Positions 35,241 through 36,827 of a DNA stretch of 36,827 nt are shown one piece after another; the first letter of the stretch is position 1; each line of letters begins with the position of its first letter. The stretch is from positions 1 to 36,827 of the forward strand of contig JAURQW010000026.1 of NCBI GenBank assembly GCA_030835925.1, read 5' to 3'. The stretch is from Gammaproteobacteria bacterium (lineage in GTDB: Bacteria; Pseudomonadota; Gammaproteobacteria; GCA-002705445; GCA-002716945). The notes beneath the pieces are model-generated. The model made no database searches, was not told where the DNA came from, and saw only the letters and a program-made list of their open reading frames with translations. The position numbers and the translations under genes are program-made.

Positions 35241-35456
35241 AGTATCTTAATCACTTTTTCAATAAAAAATCCTATAAATCACTAAAAACTGCTTATTTAC
35301 CAATAATAGCTTGTGTTCTGGTCTACTAACTGTTAAAAAGTAGCCACAGTTGCAAACAATGGTATGTAACTTGAGAAGAGCTACATTAAAATGTTATTGA
35401 ATAACTTATGGTGGATGTCTTCTACTAACTAATTTAATAACATAGCAGAGAAATTA
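35241..35456 (+). other. long 5' leader of the helicase gene
   Basis: About 210 bases without a gene between the predicted promoter and the helicase start. Together with 35157-35240 this makes the longest gene-free stretch in the window (300 bases). I see no tRNA or known riboswitch core. It contains a possible 13-codon reading frame (35391-35432). Long leaders precede cold-induced DEAD-box helicases in other Gammaproteobacteria, so post-transcriptional control is plausible. Confidence 0.45.
35391..35432 (+). CDS. possible leader peptide MLLNNLWWMSSTN
   Basis: A 13-codon frame in the helicase leader, ending 24 bases before the helicase ATG. It contains adjacent Trp codons followed by Met. 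An AGAAGAG sequence about 11 bases upstream is a weak ribosome binding site. Tandem rare-amino-acid codons recall attenuation leaders, but a helicase is an unusual target, and a short frame like this arises easily by chance. Confidence 0.2.
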   Translation: MLLNNLWWMSSTN

Positions 35457-36827
35457 ATGACTAATTTTGACAGATTTGGACTATCCAAAAATCTAAATCG
35501 AGCCCTTTTGGATATGGATTTTAGAGATCCAACCCCTATACAATCACAAGCAATCCCAGTTGCCTTAGAAGGTAAAGATATTCTTGGCTCAGCACAGACT
35601 GGGACAGGGAAAACTGCTGCTTTTTGCATACCTATGGTTGAGCTATTAACAAGAAATACAAATATGACTGCACTAATTATGACGCCTACTCGAGAACTTG
35701 CTAGACAGGTTCTAGATGTAGTTACTCAACTCACTGGCAAGAAGAGCTCGATACGTTCAGCATGTCTTATTGGTGGTGAAGCCATGGGCAAGCAACTAAA
35801 TCAGTTAAGAAAAGGACCTAGGATTATTGTTGGAACTCCTGGCAGAATTAATGATCATTTGGAAAGCGAAACTTTAGATTTAATGGATTGTGGCTACCTG
35901 GTCTTAGACGAGACTGACAGAATGTTAGACATGGGTTTTGGTATTCAAATTGATCAAACTCTGCAATATCTGCCCTCTGAAAAACAAACTCTATTATTCT
36001 CAGCAACACTTCCAGCGAAGATAATGAAATTATCAAATAAATATTTATATAAGCCTGAAAGAATTGCCATAGAGTCTGAAAAAGTATTATTAACTAACAT
36101 TAAGCATGACATTATTAATATAGACCATAATAAAAAATACAAAGAATTATTAACACAACTATCTGATCGTAAAGGCTCAGTTTTAATATTTGCAAAAACT
36201 AAGCATGGTACACAAAGAATGGCAAAAAATTTAACCAATGATGGCTTTAAAGCTGATGCATTGAATGGAAATTTAAATCAAAATAAACGAGATAAGGTAA
36301 TGAACAACTTTAGACTGAAAAAGTTTAAGGTATTAGTTGCGACAGATATAGCATCTAGAGGATTAGATGTGGATCATATTGAGCATGTTGTTAATTATGA
36401 TTTGCCACAAGTAGCCGAAGACTATATTCATAGGATTGGTCGCACCGGTAGGGCTGGTTCCGATGGTTCTGCTGTTTGCTTTATATCGCCTGAGGAAGAA
36501 CCTCTGTGGGATCAAATTAATTATTTATTAAACCCTGAAACTACAAAAAGACCTTCTACTAATAAGAATTCGCGTTCTTCTAGAAAAAGAAGTACTGCTC
36601 GCGAGAATACTGAAAGACCTATACGTAAATCAAATAGAAGTTTCTCAAAAAGTTCTGGACCAAGAAGAAGCTCAAAAAATAATATAGACTCAAAAAAAAG
36701 AAGAAGTGCAGATGGCAATAAATCAGCAAGGCCTACTAGAAATTCAAGCACGAGAAGAAGTGCAGATGGCAATAAATCAGCAAGGCCTACTAGAAATTCA
36801 AGCACGAGAAGAAGTGCAGATGGCAAT
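35457..36827 (+). CDS. DEAD-box-family ATP-dependent RNA helicase, 3' end beyond window
   Basis: Unwinds RNA duplexes using ATP; 457 codons are visible with no stop before the window ends. Motifs in order: Q motif PTPIQSQAIP, Walker A AQTGTGKT (46-53), PTRELA (77-82), TPGR (127-130), motif II LDETD (150-154, so DETD instead of DEAD), FSATLP, ATDIASRGLDV and HRIGRTGRAG. It resembles RhlE/DeaD-type bacterial helicases. The core ends near residue 350, then a basic, disordered tail rich in Arg, Lys and Ser follows and ends in tandem repeats. Such tails bind RNA and can drive condensate formation. ATG 35457 was chosen as the start giving MTNFDRFGLS at the usual distance from the Q motif. Confidence 0.92.
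   Translation, partial: MTNFDRFGLSKNLNRALLDMDFRDPTPIQSQAIPVALEGKDILGSAQTGTGKTAAFCIPMVELLTRNTNMTALIMTPTRELARQVLDVVTQLTGKKSSIRSACLIGGEAMGKQLNQLRKGPRIIVGTPGRINDHLESETLDLMDCGYLVLDETDRMLDMGFGIQIDQTLQYLPSEKQTLLFSATLPAKIMKLSNKYLYKPERIAIESEKVLLTNIKHDIINIDHNKKYKELLTQLSDRKGSVLIFAKTKHGTQRMAKNLTNDGFKADALNGNLNQNKRDKVMNNFRLKKFKVLVATDIASRGLDVDHIEHVVNYDLPQVAEDYIHRIGRTGRAGSDGSAVCFISPEEEPLWDQINYLLNPETTKRPSTNKNSRSSRKRSTARENTERPIRKSNRSFSKSSGPRRSSKNNIDSKKRRSADGNKSARPTRNSSTRRSADGNKSARPTRNSSTRRSADGN
36699..36827 (+). repeat. 54-bp in-frame tandem repeat in the helicase tail
   Basis: The unit begins AGAAGAAGTGCAGATGGC at 36699, 36753 and 36807, an exact 54-base period. Two full copies are identical at every base, and a third is cut by the window end after 21 bases. 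Each encodes 18 residues, RRSADGNKSARPTRNSST. The lack of any silent difference indicates very recent expansion by slippage or recombination. Copy number beyond the window is unknown. Confidence 0.95.

Noticed and set aside
35429-36238. Minus-strand frames over the helicase core
   Set aside because: They are antisense to a continuous helicase frame carrying all the standard motifs.
36521-36826. Leu-rich minus-strand reading frame across the window end
   Set aside because: It is the antisense of the helicase tail repeats; the Leu/Val/Ala-rich repeats simply mirror the Arg/Ser-rich coding strand.
1-36827. tRNA, rRNA, CRISPR, prophage or insertion sequence
   Set aside because: I scanned for T-loop-like GGTTCGAATC sequences, regularly spaced direct repeats, transposase or integrase motifs and found none. 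A covariance-model search would be needed to exclude small RNAs.

Overview
The window looks like a piece of chromosome from an uncultivated, low-GC, gene-dense bacterium, most likely a streamlined marine gammaproteobacterium. Four local gene orders point to Gammaproteobacteria: rhodanese-domain gene, secB and gpsA; thiS, thiG and trmB; glnA, ntrB and ntrC; and a glycyl-tRNA synthetase followed by gmhB. Genes are tightly packed, often overlapping by 1-14 bases, and many start codons are TTG. I see no tRNA, rRNA, CRISPR array, insertion sequence or prophage. Genus-level assignment is not possible by eye.

Layout. 1-3220: a HIT hydrolase, a possible 22-residue membrane microprotein leading two unknown genes, an SRAP (YedK/HMCES) protein, and a radical SAM/SPASM protein. 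3282-8129: a fused class II aldolase/short-chain dehydrogenase meets, tail to tail, an operon reading SHOCT-like gene, apt, mtnP, mtnA. Together they suggest a methylthioadenosine salvage route ending in aldol cleavage (DHAP-shunt type). 8222-13181: a ferritin-like protein, a lipoprotein alpha/beta hydrolase, a CtpA protease, then an ArsR regulator of the persulfide-sensor type, a cysteine-less rhodanese, secB and gpsA. 13178-17383: a nitrogen-control block (ntrC, ntrB, glnA) with a well-formed sigma-54 promoter and three phased NtrC-like sites. The glutamine synthetase has Phe where the adenylylated Tyr should be.

17384-25816: single-chain glycyl-tRNA synthetase, gmhB, a Tas-like aldo/keto reductase, a SulP permease without STAS domain, trmB-thiG-thiS, a VTT/DedA-like membrane protein, an IspA-type prenyl synthase and two small envelope proteins. 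25809-28308: a minimal inverse-autotransporter-like beta-barrel protein, translationally coupled to a secreted-protein gene broken by one in-frame stop codon, then a DNA-repair methyltransferase and a membrane-anchored MORN protein. 28418-33006: a molybdopterin oxidoreductase coupled to a GltD-like iron-sulfur flavoprotein, divergent from a DUF1326 gene across a perfect palindrome. 33032-36827: two overlapping TPR genes and a DEAD-box-family helicase with a long leader and a tail of identical 54-bp repeats, cut by the window end.

The strongest candidates for something undescribed are the fused aldolase-dehydrogenase beside mtnA/mtnP, the altered control of glutamine synthetase, and the barrel-plus-secreted-partner pair.
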